Assembly: GCF_964204645.1 (NCBI RefSeq)
Contig: NC_134025.1
Location: 22,784,001-22,848,000 of the forward strand
Length of the DNA: 64,000 nt
Reading direction: 5' to 3'
Source: Tubulanus polymorphus
Taxonomy: Eukaryota; Nemertea; Palaeonemertea; Tubulaniformes; Tubulanidae
Shown piece by piece: positions 40,001 to 50,829 of this stretch (positions within the stretch are counted from its first letter, which is position 1; every line of letters starts with the position of its first letter). Both the position numbers and the translations under genes were made by a program. A model generated the notes under the pieces. The model was not told where the DNA came from, searched no databases, and worked only from the letters and a program-made list of their open reading frames with translations.

Positions 40001-43000
40001 GAATAACGACGTCACCCTCGGCGTTTCGCGAACAAATCAACGATTTATAACTGGTGAAATACAGGTCCAAATCCTGCAACGAGAGAAAAGTCTCATAGTA
40101 TCACCGGATTTCGTCGAAAAAGTCGTACTAACATAAACAGTTCGATAAAGATTGCTTCACGAAAAAAATGTGTCAATCGTCCAAGGCCGAAAAAACCTAG
40201 ATTAGATTCTGACATATATTTTATATAAACGATAAAATCATATTCATATGTAAATGGAGGCATTTAGATAAGCAAAGCATAAACTTTGAAGCCATTAAAC
40301 TTTTTGTACTTAAATCGGTGCATTGGGGCTAGTTAAATCTGTATGAATTGTAGATATGACAATGAAGTTAGCTCATTTTAGGTCGTGAGCGTTTCACACT
40401 ATCGTATCGAAAGAGAATTAATTGGATAAGCACGTTGATTAAATAAAATCATGAGTGAGTCCCATTCCAGTGCAATGCACTATCCCGATTAGGATCCTCT
40501 GTTAATATTTCATAATGAGGAAATAAAAAATATCATGGAAGAGGTATGAAAAAATATATAAAACCGGCTTACTTTCGTCGCTTTGATTATCAGCTCCACT
40601 CCACGCCACAGTTCTATAACAATAGTTGAAAACCCGTCGTTCTCGTCGTCGTTATCGCGATGACCAACATCGTTGTGGAAGCTACTTGGTACTCGTGACG
40701 TAAACTCGGCTTTAGATGAGAGTAAAAGCTGAAATTCGGCGCAGTTATTCACTCCGACTGCACGTAACGAGTCGACCGCCTCCTCTAATACGGATACGAC
40801 CCGCTTGTAATTAGCCGGTGTCGAACGGGCTTCCTGTTGCTGATGTATAAACAATACGCAGAATTTAAAAAGTGAACAATTCCATCGAAACAGGCCAGTT
40901 GACTAGTATACTGGCGGAATTAGCTTCATTTATATTCTACAATGGGGAATAGCTAATTTCCGTTTAACGAGCGGCCAGCTATAACGAACTTGTGGAAACA
41001 ACTTCTTTAATAGTATTTGTTTTTACATTAAAACTTTTTGGTATTCCCCAGCGAATGTCTACTTTATATATACAACATATCTTCATAATGTCATAGGTCT
41101 ACAAGAAACAATACAGTAAACTATATATCACTATTGAGTAAGACTGTTTACAAATCTCGAGCTCAGTCTTAAACGAAATCGCTTTTTAAGAGAAATACAT
41201 GTATATGTACAGTAAATCTCGCAAACGAGGACTTGCAAAATTAGTCCCAGGTAAGCGCATAGGAAAATTAGGAAGTCAGAAAATAATTTCGTTTTTGTCA
41301 GAGTTGGCCTTATATCCGAGTACAAAGGCGAGATTTACTGTATTAGCAGATTATTTCCGCTTATGATGTATTATTGTAAGGCATACCTGTTTAGCTGTCT
41401 CGTTGATAACGTGAACCAGGTACAATATCACAGCTTTACGAAAGATATTGATGACAGTGGACCACACTGATATGAATTGTTGACGGCAACTAGAAACGAA
41501 CAAGCAGAATACTTCCGTTTTAAGACCCGACTACAATACATGCTCAATACCTTCAACATTTCAAAACTAATTGAACAAGAGGAATGCACATTTTTGCCTT
41601 CGCCGTTTGGATTTCCAAGGGGGCCACTTCGCCCTCGAGTGGCAATTTCATTCACATCTTATCTCATGGAAATATTTCGTGTTTTTTTTTTCATCTTCAA
41701 TAGTAACATACCGTTGAGCCGTTTGAATAGCGGTGCGATCAGCGGAACAGAATACGAATATCAACGAAGGAACCGTAGCTATGCGTCGCTCGCAATCTTG
41801 AACCTATTTCCAGATAAAACGAAGAAAGAATTTCCGACTATATGATAAATAACGAACAACCAATAGATCCAGTCCCTCGTATCGACGGTAATTTCCCGGC
41901 AAGTTGTGGTAATCATAGACAGAAACGTAGTAAAGATATTATCTATTTTTAATTGATGATTCAAATTTGGTAACAACATTCGTGTACCTATAATATGTAT
42001 ACATGTATCAATACGCACCTTCCATTTAGCCGGTTCTTTCCCGTCTAGTAAGGTATAGTTTCCATTTTCCTTCAAAGTCATCTATTATTAAGAAGATCGT
42101 AAAAAGAGATTAATGTTTTGATGTGAAAAGACACTAAAGACTATCATCCTCCGTTCTTCAAAATTATGAAGTACTTCTACGCTATTTCAAAATTCGATAA
42201 ACAAAATTTTGCTATCTTGTCATCTTATAATGTTTCTTTATACCGGCAATAATGAACATACATTATCATGTTGATATTCGACAAGAGCCCGAACACGGAC
42301 CGGACAGTCGGGCTGCTTTCGTTGCGGTAATGGTTGTATTTCGGACGACTTTCGATACAACCATTCGACCTCTTCTTGAAGTGACAGCAGTTCACAAGTT
42401 TTTCTCTGCAAAAATCATAAAATCAACTCATAGTAGAAATAGTTCTCAAATAAAAGCCATTCATTTATGTTGAATAACATAACATGCCACACTAAGGAAG
42501 AAAAAGAGTCAGAAATATTCCCTTGAGTTCATGATTTGTTCTAACGTTTCGACTATATGTGATCCTAATGGTTATCTTCATTAATACTAGTTCGGAACGG
42601 CCCCCTATACTGACCTTGAGAGAATTAAGAAGCAGTTGAGATTCTTTACTTTCTTCGTCGGTTGCAATATCGATGTTTGCAACAGCGTTTAGTTTTCTTT
42701 CACAACGGCGGGATTTATGGAAAAACTAAGAGATGAATGAAATATGTCACGAATGTTCTTTATCAATTACTTTTCAATTTTTCTAATTTATTTGTGAAGG
42801 AGTCTCGCGGTAATATTTCGATATAAAGGCGAATTTTACCTGATGGTAATCAGAGGCGTTACATGTATGGATATCTTGACAATGTGAGACCCGGGACAAC
42901 CAGCGCCACGAGTCTCGGACGTGAAACGATGCCTCCTGTTAAAGAAAAAACAATTGTAGATATAAAAAATTTCGGAAAGTAGACAGGGGACGTATTTTCC

Positions 43001-46000
43001 GGTTTCAAACATCAATCAAACCTCTTCTAATCATATTTACGATGATAAATGCATATTTACATTGGTCATCTTAGAAGTATAATGACCGGCCGACGTGAAT
43101 ACAATTTTACTATGATACGAAGCACTTATACACTAAATAGAACAAATACGGGACCTCACGTACGGCAAATTTGATTGTCATATATCGTTGTTTGCTTTGG
43201 CACCAAAGATCAATGGTAATGAAAGCCTATTTTCTTGTGATTTTGAGAACTACCTGATTCGGGATTCAAACATGTTTAACTATAAAGCTCAAAACGGTTA
43301 ACGATATATCTAGGCATAAACTTTTCACTGTTCTAATTGGGCTTACGTTAGTTGCATTATCTTGTTGGTGTTTTTGTTTTATTTCTTGATGTTGAGATTC
43401 ATTTTTAACTAAACGCGTTGCCCTGTCGGTTACTTCGGACGATAAACGCTGGTAGAACGTTTCAACTTCCGCGACCTGCACGGCCGTTTCTAAGCAATGC
43501 TGACGGTCTCGAGCAGCCTCCTGGAAAGACGAAAGAAATCCTCAATTAATCCAATGTAACTGAGTCGAAAATAATTTATTTCCACGGTTAATCAGCTTTG
43601 ACAATGCATTTATGAATAACGCTGAATACCAATGTAAATGTAGGAGAAATGTATCTTGGTACCCGACATCCAATCGCAATTATGAGTATTCGATATCAAG
43701 CATGGAGATCTTTCCAAACATTTACCGATAACTTCCTTGTTATTAGAAACAACAATGAAATCTCGAATTATTGTTGTTCGCAACCGCAGGATGAGCAAAG
43801 CATCAACATACGAGAAATAACAGGGACATTAATCGTTAGTATTTTTCTGCACAGTACCGAAAGTATTGATGATTAAAAATGTATGATTCCATTATCGACC
43901 AAAAGTGATCTATTCTCAATTATCATAGAATCGAATATGAATCATCAATCAAAGATTAAAGAGGTGATATTGTAAGATACTGAATATGAATAAGCCCTAG
44001 AAAACCGACAGATTTATTTACCGATGTTCTCAGCGATTTTAGTTTTTTTTGTATTCTTAATTATCTTCAGAAATTTTCGAAAGCATGGGATTAGCGACAA
44101 CTAAAAGGAAGTGAGTGAGTATATAGTACATAACATTAATGCAATACATCGGTTTCCGCGATCGCCGTAGTTTTTGTTATCAGCTTTCATCGCATTTTAA
44201 ACCAAACACTTCGAGAGCTATAGCATATATGGGGGTAAATTTATACGGCGTAATCTATTATTCATTGTCCGATGCTTAAATGTCATCGTAGATGTTCTGC
44301 AGTTTCCGTTGGTAACAACTTACTCGTAAAGCCTTGTATCGGTCTTCCAGTTCCGACAGATCGTTGGTGTTGCTGTAGCCCTGAAATAATGAAAAATTCA
44401 GATGACAGTAAAATCGATGGTCACGTAAACACACACGGCTGTAGGGCACTCAACGTGTATGTACTTAAAAGTGTGAATAAGCGAATGTAAATGAATCGAC
44501 CACTTTAATTTTAGAGCGATACGCTCAGGTACGGAAGAGCAATGCAGCCAACAACATTTTATTTTCAGTTTAAAAAGTCAACTTTTAGACTTTAAAAAGT
44601 CGACTTTTCGACTTTAAAAAGTCGACTTTTCGACTTAGTAAGTCGACTTTTCGAGTTATTAAGTCGACTTTTCGACTTTTAAAAAGTCGACTTTTCGACT
44701 TTAAAAAGTCGACTTTTCGAGTTAATAAGTCGACTTTTCGAGTTAGTAAGTCGACTTTTCGACTTAGTTAGTCGACTTTTCGAGTTATTAAGTCGACTTT
44801 TCGACTTTAAAAAGTCGACTTTTCGAGTTAATAAGTCGACTTTTCGACTGTCACTTTTTGGGACGCGTACAAAACCGTGGCGAGGCTTTATCACGACGAA
44901 ATTATGTCGAAAAAACGAGATATATAGCGATTTATCGACATGATTAAGTCGATACATCGCGTTAATGTTGTCTTATCGCGAAAACTTATCACGGTAAATC
45001 GTGATACAGCTCACGACTTTAACTTATGTCGATATACTGTATCTCGACATTACCGTTCCATCGACATAATTATCACGAGTTAACCTTAAAATGCATGTCA
45101 ATTTATTGAGACAATATCGCAAAAGTCGACATCAATATCACGACATTGTAAAATTGATGAAGTATACTTATTCATATTGATATATTGAGATCGCTGACCT
45201 AATTCTGGTTCATAGAACACTGAGGGATACCTCATCGAATTACAAGATACAGGGGGTCTAAGGGCATTAAGGGTGTTCTCCCTTATTCCTACATTCAATT
45301 TCAAGCTAGTGTAATTTTTCAGCCCTTCATAGGCAAATACAAATGGTTACATATTCAATTTAATTTTCCAGATGGTTGGAAAATCACAGGGCTTTAGGGG
45401 CCATATACTCCTTGAGATTTCTGCCTGAACCCCCTCCCCTCCCGTTTTACTATGGGGCCTTAAGTATGCGTCTCTTTATTGAAATTAGGTCAGCTATAGG
45501 TCAGCAATATATTGGGTCGAACAACTATCACATCACTGCCGGCGGACGTACGAAAAGACTTTTTAAACTCGAAAAGTCGACTTTTTAAACTCGAAAAGTC
45601 GACTTTTTGAAGTCGAAAAGTCGACTTTTTAAACTCGAAAAGTCGACTTATTAAGTCGAAAAGTCGACTTTTTAAACTCGAAAAGTCGACTTATTAAGCC
45701 GAAAAGTCGACTTTTTGAAGGGTCGACTTACTAACTCGAAAAGTCGACTTAATAACTCGAAAAGTCGACTTTTTAAAGTCGAAAAGTCGGCTTTATAACT
45801 CGAAAAGTCGACTTACTAGGTCGAAAAGTCGACTTTTCAAAGTGAAAATAAAATGTTGTTGGCCGCATTGCTCTTCCGTACTCAGGCCACACAAGCAGAG
45901 AGAAGCGAGTTTGAGAAGGAATTCAAAGATCCTGCATTGAAAACAAAAAGACAATAAGCCCATGAATACGTAAGCATATCCAATACTGAATCTGAAATAC

Positions 46001-49000
46001 TGAGGTATATTGTACTCTAGCGCAAATTTAAAGGCAATTATCATCCGGCTTCGTCAGGTTCCTGCCGTTTCATTGCATCACGTTTAAAAACCTTATATCA
46101 GAAAAAATTCTTTAAGTTGTTTTAATCTGCTATAATAATGTCTAAATGTTTAGTGTAATGCAATGATTATGTTTCATAAGAGTTGCGCTACATAAGCAAA
46201 TGAATTCTCATCATAATCATTATCATTATTATAATTATCATTAAGATCCAGATACGTATACGACAAATCGTATATATATCTTTTTTCGCGAGCATTAGAT
46301 AGTTTATCGAATGCCAGCACCTGTGGTGATCGATGGAGGATTATATGCCAACTCATTGCGTGGTTTTCTAATTTCTCGTTTGTTGACTAAGATTTTACGA
46401 ATGATTTGTGAGCGTCTTTAAATAGTCAGGTTCGAGTCATCGCTATGCGCATTTTGAATGAACGGCGCTATTAATCGATGTCTTTTTCGCACGAGGCTGA
46501 AAATGGTACGGTTTGTTTTTTTCTTTTTTTTTGTTTGACGTCAAGCTCGATCGCTCGTGGAGCGCGTGTTCTATTGTTAGCGAGAAGACAATTTCTTTGC
46601 AAAATAAACCGCGTCGTCGATTGAACGAAATGCCATAGAAACAAGCACGGAAAAAAGACGAAATTATATTTCCAACATCACGACAACTTTAATTCGTGGA
46701 CTAGGCGAGAACAGCTTCAAAAGAGAGTGGGAGATATTGGTTCATCGGCAGATGAGATAGATGGCTATACGTTCATCTCCAAATGTGACAGAAATATCAA
46801 TTCAACATAGCTACGTATAAGGGATAACATGATCAATAGATAATAGTCCGCGGAAAACGATTACCGATAAATTGACACGGTAGTGTGAAACATAGTCACG
46901 GATCTCTCTTCAACAAGTAAATGGAGATGTATGAATAGGGTAGTATACTGTGGGGGTACGACTACAACAATATAAATATCTATAACCAACCTCGACCCTA
47001 GGGGGCTCTGTTCGTAAGTATGCCTGACGGCGATAGTATTTCCAAGATAATGTTCTTTTATGCGGATCTGTTTTATGAGTAGTCCTGTGCGCGGCGGTGT
47101 CCGTATTGCTTCGCGATTTTCTGTAAGTCCACGGTTTGTAATGATGCGCGTGAAAATGACCGTGTGGGCGGCATTTGGTACAGCCGACATGTCCGCAACA
47201 TCGGCTTGTCATTTTCGTTTTGCCCTATTTTTCTATCCTATCAATATTTTCTACGAAGCTAACATCTACGCGCGGTGAGCGAAATGAGATGTCGCGAATG
47301 AGATGTCGCGAAAGATAGCAGCACAATGTATGTAAATCTTCCCTGAAGTGAGTTTATAGCACTAATGAAGGGATGATGAACGTGCTTTTGCGACGACAAT
47401 AGTGTTTAGTATTTCGACCCTCGCGTATCTCGGGTATAAGCTGCATGTAGCTAGCTGAAAGCGCTAATGTGTAAGTCCGTGCGTCGATTAATCCAAATAA
47501 GAAAACTAAGATGCAATGTTACAACGCCGTGCAACCAGTACGTCCATTCGTGACAACGTTCGTGTTCTAGCGTTCGAACGTCACAACGCTGTCGGCGTCA
47601 TTGTCGAGATATTACGCGCTATATGTATCGGAGGCGAAGCGCGTGCCGAAACCGCTCGGATTTCTGACAACAAAAGTCGCATTGATTTTGCTATACATTT
47701 ATGAAGCGTCGGAGAATGCTACTTCATTGTCAGCCGGATGAGATGCAACGCCGTGTGCGCTAAATTTAACAACGAACATCACCCAAAAGCGACTTGTATT
47801 CAGTTAGCCTGTTTAAAGCGCTAATCCGCCGAATGTTGATTTTAATTTAGTATCCCAATAGTATATTACTCGCAGTAGATGTAGATTTTCGTATATTCTA
47901 TCAGTCGAATTGTCTTTAGAATTACGATGTTTATGAAAATATGTCAACCTTAAATATTGACAATTTGGCATAGTGACAACAACAAGCTCATCAATGTTTA
48001 ATTATGCGTGGTCAACTTTTCTAATTGCACTCGTTCAACTTTCGTATGCCACATGTTGGTTTTATGACAGATGACAGCGTGCGGGAGCTCATATGTCAAT
48101 GCTGAATTCCAGAAGACCGGTCATCTGCAAACACTCGTTAAATTGTTCGCTAATGTTTTGATATATAGGCTACTTGAAATGTGAATTGTCTGTTTTCTGT
48201 TAGTGAAAGCGAAAATGTTTAAACACTCGCTTAGAAACGAAACGATGCAAAGATGGTTGACGACGAAAACGTTTTCGAAAATGTCGCGTCCTAAAACGAA
48301 TCTTGCGCAGCGAAAAATATATGAAAATGAAAAAGTCGCTTTACCTGTGATTTTTGGTATCCTTCTAATACGTTCTGAAAGCGACCGAGATCCTTCTGGA
48401 CTCGGTGCAAAATCTTCAACGAAGAACGAATCGCTTGTAGGTTGCTGGCCGTCGGGGTTTGCAAAAGACAAGCCTAAAATGAAATCAGAGGTTAAACGTG
48501 TTTGCAAATCATGTATAGTGATTCGAGAAAAAGTCTCATTGGAAAAATTGAAATTGGAAAAGTAGAAATTGGAAATTTAGAGAAATGTTGAAATGAGATG
48601 AAGAAAACTTGAAATTTTATTGACATTTTGAAAAATGACACATATATTGCTTAACATTGTTGACAATGAAAATAGAATATGAGTTGTGAAATATATTTGA
48701 TTACAAAATAAACGCCAAAATTGATGGCGTATTGATCGACTCACACGGAACCCCTTGAATAAACGCTGTATCAATTTAGATATAAAAACTATTGCAACGG
48801 TTTTTACGGCGTCCAAAAAAACAACATAATTCAACACCGCCTGGCTAAAACAATTTTCAATTATGAATCGATTACTGCCAATCTTCAACTACAAATAGGG
48901 ATAAATCGAGCATTTCGGAGATTGCAAACTCATTAACCGCTCGTTGTTAATTGTTACCGGTATTCCAGCGTCATGAAAAAATGATTTTAATCATTTAATC

Positions 49001-50829
49001 AACGTGATGCAAAATTCCAGGAAAAAATATAAGTTGGGCGAGAACCCGTGATTGACGACGCGACGAATGTATTTTTGTCTATAATGAACACGAGGAAATT
49101 AGAAGGCGAGCCAGTTGTGATATAGTGTAATTTCTTTCTGAACTATTCATTAATGCGCGATATTAATTTTATGACCGCTTGCGGTAATTCGATAACGTCG
49201 CGTGAACGTTGTAGTCGATATTTTTCAACGGACGCCGCGAAATTGGAAAATGATTTACCACAACAAAAAGGGCACCAAAGCATTGCGACGTAACATGAAC
49301 AGATTTACTACTCCGCCTAAGACTAAATCTTAAGCAGTGTTGCCTGCCTCGCCTCACCCAATCTCCCAAAGAGGTGCTTTTACTATATACATTATCGACG
49401 GCCAATGTCGTCGATGAGAATCATTTTGTAAATGCGGGTGCTCTTTTGGATATGAATGAATCTAATATGGGATTTTGGGTGAGAATCTCATGTAGACTGC
49501 GGTGTCCCTTAGATCCCTATGTATGTTTTAGTAGGCCCTACAAGGTTAGTGTCATAGAAGGAAATGCCTCCCCTTATTCGTGTCTTCCTTACAATAGATC
49601 TCAGGATTAAGGGTTAGGGTTAGTGTCAGCAGGGAGGTGGGAGTTTTCACTCCCACCTCCCTGGTGTCAGCAACCCCATTCCGACTCTCCACTTAAAATC
49701 CATTAATCTATTGTAGGGGGGGGGGGGTTATCTGACATCGGGGGCATCTGATTCCATCACACCAGTATCACGGAAAAGCGATAACGTGCACACCTGCGAC
49801 CAGTCCCAAATTAATGTTTATCTATCCCGGTGGTTATAGGACATGCCATATTTAGAATCATTTTACCTGACATTTGCATATTATGCCATTCGAAAATTTT
49901 ACGAAATCCTCAAAATTGATGCTCTCAAAATTCGGCGGTTTCCGAGTTATCGTGACGACATATTTATGACCTATAAATCTCGCCGAATAGATAATCCGAG
50001 GTCTGAGACTCTTGTCTATATACGAAACATCCATTTTTTGTGAAAGAGTCACAATGGCTCGAAGTGTTTGTTCAATATTATCCCGATAGTTCTACCATTG
50101 CACAAGCGAAGTCGTCTGCACCCAAAATCAAAACAGGAAGTTATATTGATGAAAAGCAACTATTTTTGACCTAAATATCGTCGATTCAAAGCCAGACTCG
50201 GACTCGGTCGACTCTTCATAGAAGCATTCATAGGACCCGACGACTGTATAGTCACACCTTACCGATTGACTATCTACAATATGATTGAGATCCGAAGAGA
50301 ATACTTGCGTGACATCCATATACAATCTAATTAACCATACTATCAATTAAACAAGGGTTTATCTACCATCGTACATAACCCTGTGTATACATAATAAATG
50401 CATAGTCCATTCAAATTCGACAGCTTTATGTTAGAGTATATACCAGTTGTGTTCCGTTGTTGACCATTATTACCATAATTGGCACGTCTTGGTCGAATAT
50501 GAGATCGTCTCAGAACATCGAGCGACCACTGTTGAAGGTGGGACAACTTATGAAAGGTAGGACAACTTCCAAAAAGGCCACTTTAAGACAACTTTAAAAA
50601 AAATCGATGCGAAGTGTTTTCTAGAATATTTACTGCATTGAAGTAAAATGCCGAAGAATGGCGTGCATTTTTTGTTTGAAATTTTCTGCCTCGTCAGATG
50701 TGCCCTTTTCCGACAGTAGCAGGTGCTGCCTACGATGCTACCGTCTGAATTTGCGAAAAAAGCAAATTGTTCACTAACCTTGGTCTCTTCGATCCATTGG
50801 AATTCCTTGTTACGTTTTGCGCAATTCAT
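10982..50829 (-). CDS. MACF1/DST: Spectraplakin (MACF1/dystonin/shot orthologue), 47 traced exons
   Basis: A giant cytoskeletal crosslinker. The exons, in transcript order, join without phase conflict into 4,617 codons ending TGA at 10982. Order of domains: plakin domain with SH3 (exons 1-14), plakin-repeat exon (15), spectrin rod (16-41), two EF-hands (42-43), GAR (44-45, tail of it in 46) and basic tail (46-47). Landmarks matching MACF1 include the SH3 KWKV..VPS segment, VMVRVGGGW in GAR and FTLPEGA after it. Family members bind actin through N-terminal CH domains and microtubules through GAR and tail; they act in cell adhesion, migration and axon growth. The CH domains were not found here: exon 1 (50779-50829) begins after an acceptor CCTTGCAG, so more 5' exons are expected. 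All introns found are GT-AG. Exon coordinates are given in the block entries below. Splice sites are read by eye, without transcripts. Confidence 0.93.
11257..12897 (-). other. Last intron of spectraplakin
   Basis: Starts GTAAGG and ends CTCTTTTGTAG on the - strand. It holds the hAT-like MITE at 11447-11561. No alternative tail exon was recognised. Confidence 0.6.
11447..11561. mobile_element. hAT-like MITE with 8-bp duplication
   Basis: TTACCAAT occurs directly on both sides (11439-11446 and 11562-11569). Termini are inverted: the left is ACAGGGGCTCGTATTTGAAG and the right is its complement, about 35 bp in total. CAGGGG ends and an 8-bp duplication with T at position 2 and A at 7 fit the hAT superfamily. 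115 bp, non-coding. Confidence 0.75.
13277..13627 (-). CDS. MACF1/DST: Exons 44-45: GAR (GAS2-related) domain
   Basis: Exon 44 (13502-13627) encodes the start of GAR with the Cys cluster KCTCCRQF and the strand EGKYR. Exon 45 (13277-13394) continues [12 protein letters not shown] and [15 protein letters not shown], ending at DPCR. The Cys residues of CTC and DPC are those that bind zinc in GAS2-type domains. GAR binds the microtubule lattice and protects it against depolymerisation. All joints keep frame (CGA|TTT, CGCG|CT). Confidence 0.93.
14161..14516 (-). CDS. MACF1/DST: Exons 42-43: EF-hand pair
   Basis: Exon 42 (14354-14516) begins [16 protein letters not shown], the usual bridge from the rod, and contains EF-hand 1, whose loop (about [12 protein letters not shown]) has lost the Asp ligands at positions 1, 3 and 5. 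Exon 43 (14161-14273) has EF-hand 2 with a canonical loop [12 protein letters not shown] (D1, D3, S5, G6, D9, E12). They join as AA A|TTC giving SKF, exactly as in MACF1. Calcium binding is therefore predicted only for the second hand. Confidence 0.92.
15033..23597 (-). CDS. MACF1/DST: Exons 21-41: C-terminal part of the spectrin rod
   Basis: Exons: 23265-23597, 22942-23151, 22746-22865, 22495-22585, 22033-22262, 21696-21920, 21205-21306, 20202-20369, 19944-20099, 19669-19860, 19046-19345, 18690-18845, 18402-18608, 18190-18306, 17229-17401, 16511-16670, 16149-16319, 15883-16008, 15648-15791, 15357-15545, 15033-15266. Together 1,268 residues, about 12 spectrin repeats. Helices carry the usual W positions ([33 protein letters not shown]-like QWLADSHNV). 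The last exon has a basic insert ([14 protein letters not shown]) before [20 protein letters not shown], as in MACF1. Nearly all joints are phase 0; exceptions are 22495/22262 (phase 1) and 17229/16670 (phase 2). The rod spaces the actin- and microtubule-binding ends. Confidence 0.9.
23598..25098 (-). other. Intron between exons 20 and 21
   Basis: About 1.5 kb. Apart from the GGGGCCAGTTG MITE nothing was recognised. Confidence 0.5.
24920..25059. mobile_element. GGGGCCAGTTG-ended MITE
   Basis: GGGGCCAGTTG at the left is inverted at the right (CAACTGGCCCC). The 140-bp interior contains weaker internal pairing (AGACTGG / CCAGTC-like). It lies in the intron between exons 20 and 21. No clear target duplication. 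Confidence 0.6.
25099..29744 (-). CDS. MACF1/DST: Exons 16-20: N-terminal part of the spectrin rod
   Basis: Exons: 29577-29744, 29209-29391, 27798-27881, 26245-27363, 25099-25215; 557 residues. All joints are phase 0. The 1,119-bp exon 26245-27363 carries about 3.5 spectrin-like repeats in one piece and is poor in Trp (KWNLDD, EWADYC, DWHDVDD), so these repeats are diverged. The 28-residue exon 27798-27881 ([15 protein letters not shown] start) is small and could be a cassette, since it is phase 0-0 and a multiple of three. The rod starts in the preceding exon at [12 protein letters not shown]. Confidence 0.87.
27882..29208 (-). other. Intron between exons 17 and 18
   Basis: About 1.3 kb, AT-rich around 28.4-28.8 kb. 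Nothing else recognised. Other introns over 300 bp without recognised content include 16671-17228, 17402-18189, 20370-21204, 21307-21695, 25216-26244, 27364-27797, 29745-30880 and 36624-37881. Confidence 0.5.
30881..36623 (-). CDS. MACF1/DST: Exon 15: giant plakin-repeat exon with acidic middle
   Basis: A single open exon of 5,743 bp (1,914 residues plus one split-codon base). Acceptor TTTATTTTTCAG, donor AAG|GTAAGT. Residues about 40-265 hold plakin-type repeats ([52 protein letters not shown]). Residues about 265-1400 are Asp/Glu/Ser-rich and probably disordered, with a tandem repeat near 886-1075. Residues about 1410-1880 carry further, more diverged plakin repeats ([49 protein letters not shown]), after which the first spectrin helix begins ([12 protein letters not shown]). 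In other spectraplakins such exons define isoforms acting at intermediate filaments or hemidesmosome-like junctions (MACF1b, BPAG1e-type, VAB-10A). Its length is not a multiple of three, so it cannot be skipped alone without a frameshift. Confidence 0.92.
33410..33970 (-). repeat. 183-bp coding tandem repeat in exon 15
   Basis: Two nearly identical 183-bp units (33,784 and 33,601 are equivalent positions) encode 61 residues each, containing [13 protein letters not shown] and [12 protein letters not shown] third, diverged unit follows ([11 protein letters not shown]). The high identity of the first two suggests a recent duplication. Confidence 0.85.
37882..41489 (-). CDS. MACF1/DST: Exons 10-14: C-terminal half of plakin domain
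   Basis: Exons: 41387-41489, 40573-40839, 39955-40073, 39539-39616, 37882-38043. Exon 10 ([16 protein letters not shown]) follows the SH3 as the next spectrin repeat. Exon 11 ends [15 protein letters not shown], again spectrin-like. Exons 13-14 encode a Pro-rich linker ([28 protein letters not shown]) leading to the plakin-repeat exon. Exon 13 has two possible acceptors 9 bp apart (right ends 39616 or 39607); the first has the better pyrimidine tract. Exons 12, 13 and 14 end after two codon bases, so exons 12-15 form a block that is phase 0 only as a unit. Confidence 0.82.
38996..39490. repeat. Nested foldback region rich in CGAGCAATT motifs
   Basis: GTGTCGCCCGTGTGCTACCA (about 39,069) is inverted at about 39,248 (GTGGTAGCACACGGGC). 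A second hairpin follows with arms GTCGCCCAATATCA and TGATATTGGGTGAC around 39,335. Motifs GAGCAATT, GAGCGAT and GCGACGAGC recur on both strands throughout. It sits in the intron between exons 13 and 14; no coding content. Confidence 0.6.
41210..41340. mobile_element. pogo/Tigger-like MITE
   Basis: CAGTAAATCTCGC at the left and its complement GCGAGATTTACTG at the right, with TA on both sides (41208-41209 and 41341-41342). 131 bp in the intron between exons 10 and 11. Confidence 0.7.
41712..42405 (-). CDS. MACF1/DST: Exons 7-9: SH3 domain within the plakin domain
   Basis: Exon 7 (42262-42405) ends with [15 protein letters not shown], exon 8 (42019-42081) encodes [20 protein letters not shown], and exon 9 (41712-41803) [19 protein letters not shown] then [10 protein letters not shown]. 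This reproduces the plakin SH3: an ALxDY-like start, a KWKV strand and VPS near the end. Plakin SH3 domains pack against the neighbouring spectrin repeats and usually lack the canonical polyproline-binding surface. Joints are phase 0, 0 and 2. Confidence 0.9.
42262..50829 (-). CDS. MACF1/DST: Exons 1-7: N-terminal plakin-domain spectrin repeats
   Basis: Exons: 50779-50829, 48345-48473, 44324-44380, 43347-43520, 42840-42935, 42615-42725, 42262-42405; all joints phase 0. EFQWIEETK in exon 1, YKALREAARDRQ across 3-4, and [17 protein letters not shown] in exon 5 align with spectrin repeats just before the SH3 in MACF1. Exon 1 begins with ATG directly after an acceptor (TTTCCTTGCAG), so either it is internal or a 5' non-coding exon is spliced to it. 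Most of its position in the protein corresponds to the region after the CH domains and first plakin-domain repeats. Confidence 0.82.
42487..42590. repeat. Dispersed GTTTCGACTATAT repeat copy
   Basis: GGAAGAAAAAGAGTC.. TTCCCTTGAG .. AACGTTTCGACTATAT resembles the arms of the 765-1051 foldback element and sequences near 58.67 and 60.11 kb. Intron between exons 6 and 7. Confidence 0.5.
44381..48344 (-). other. Intron between exons 2 and 3
   Basis: About 4 kb. It holds the GTCGAC-rich element at 44529-45881 and a CAT/ATT microsatellite near 46,195-46,250. Short open frames elsewhere in it have no recognisable domain. Confidence 0.5.
44529..45881. mobile_element. Non-autonomous element with GTCGAC-repeat arms
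   Basis: The ends are inverted: GTACGGAAGAGCAATGC then CCAACAACATTTTATTTTCA on each strand, flanked by TCAG on both sides (44525-44528, 45882-45885). Inside the termini, each arm is about 280 bp of tandem units of AAAGTCGACTTTTCGAGTT type; the two arms are complementary. The middle (about 44,860-45,555) is unusual too, with many TCGACAT and ATCACGA motifs. No transposase frame. Confidence 0.75.
48537..48582. repeat. AAATTGGAAA minisatellite
   Basis: About four imperfect 10-11 bp units, in the intron just upstream of exon 2. Confidence 0.6.
48698..48830. repeat. Dispersed repeat, copy 2
   Basis: TTACAAAATAAACGCCAAAATT and, further on, CGGTTTTTACGGCGTCC match the copy at 3931-4080 in the same order and orientation. 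Confidence 0.5.
49623..49671. repeat. 33-bp perfect hairpin between 8-bp direct repeats
   Basis: AGGGAGGTGGGAG pairs perfectly with CTCCCACCTCCCT across TTTTCA. GTGTCAGC lies directly on the left (49623-49630) and, one base away, on the right (49664-49671), as if the hairpin had been inserted. A homopolymer of about 12 G follows near 49,716. Confidence 0.7.

Noticed and set aside
44679-44957. Open frame with repeated SKSRL units on the - strand
   Set aside because: It is the translation of the GTCGAC tandem repeats in the transposon arm, not a gene.
48203-48565. 121-codon open frame on the + strand
   Set aside because: It lies antisense to exon 2 of the spectraplakin and has no recognisable domain.
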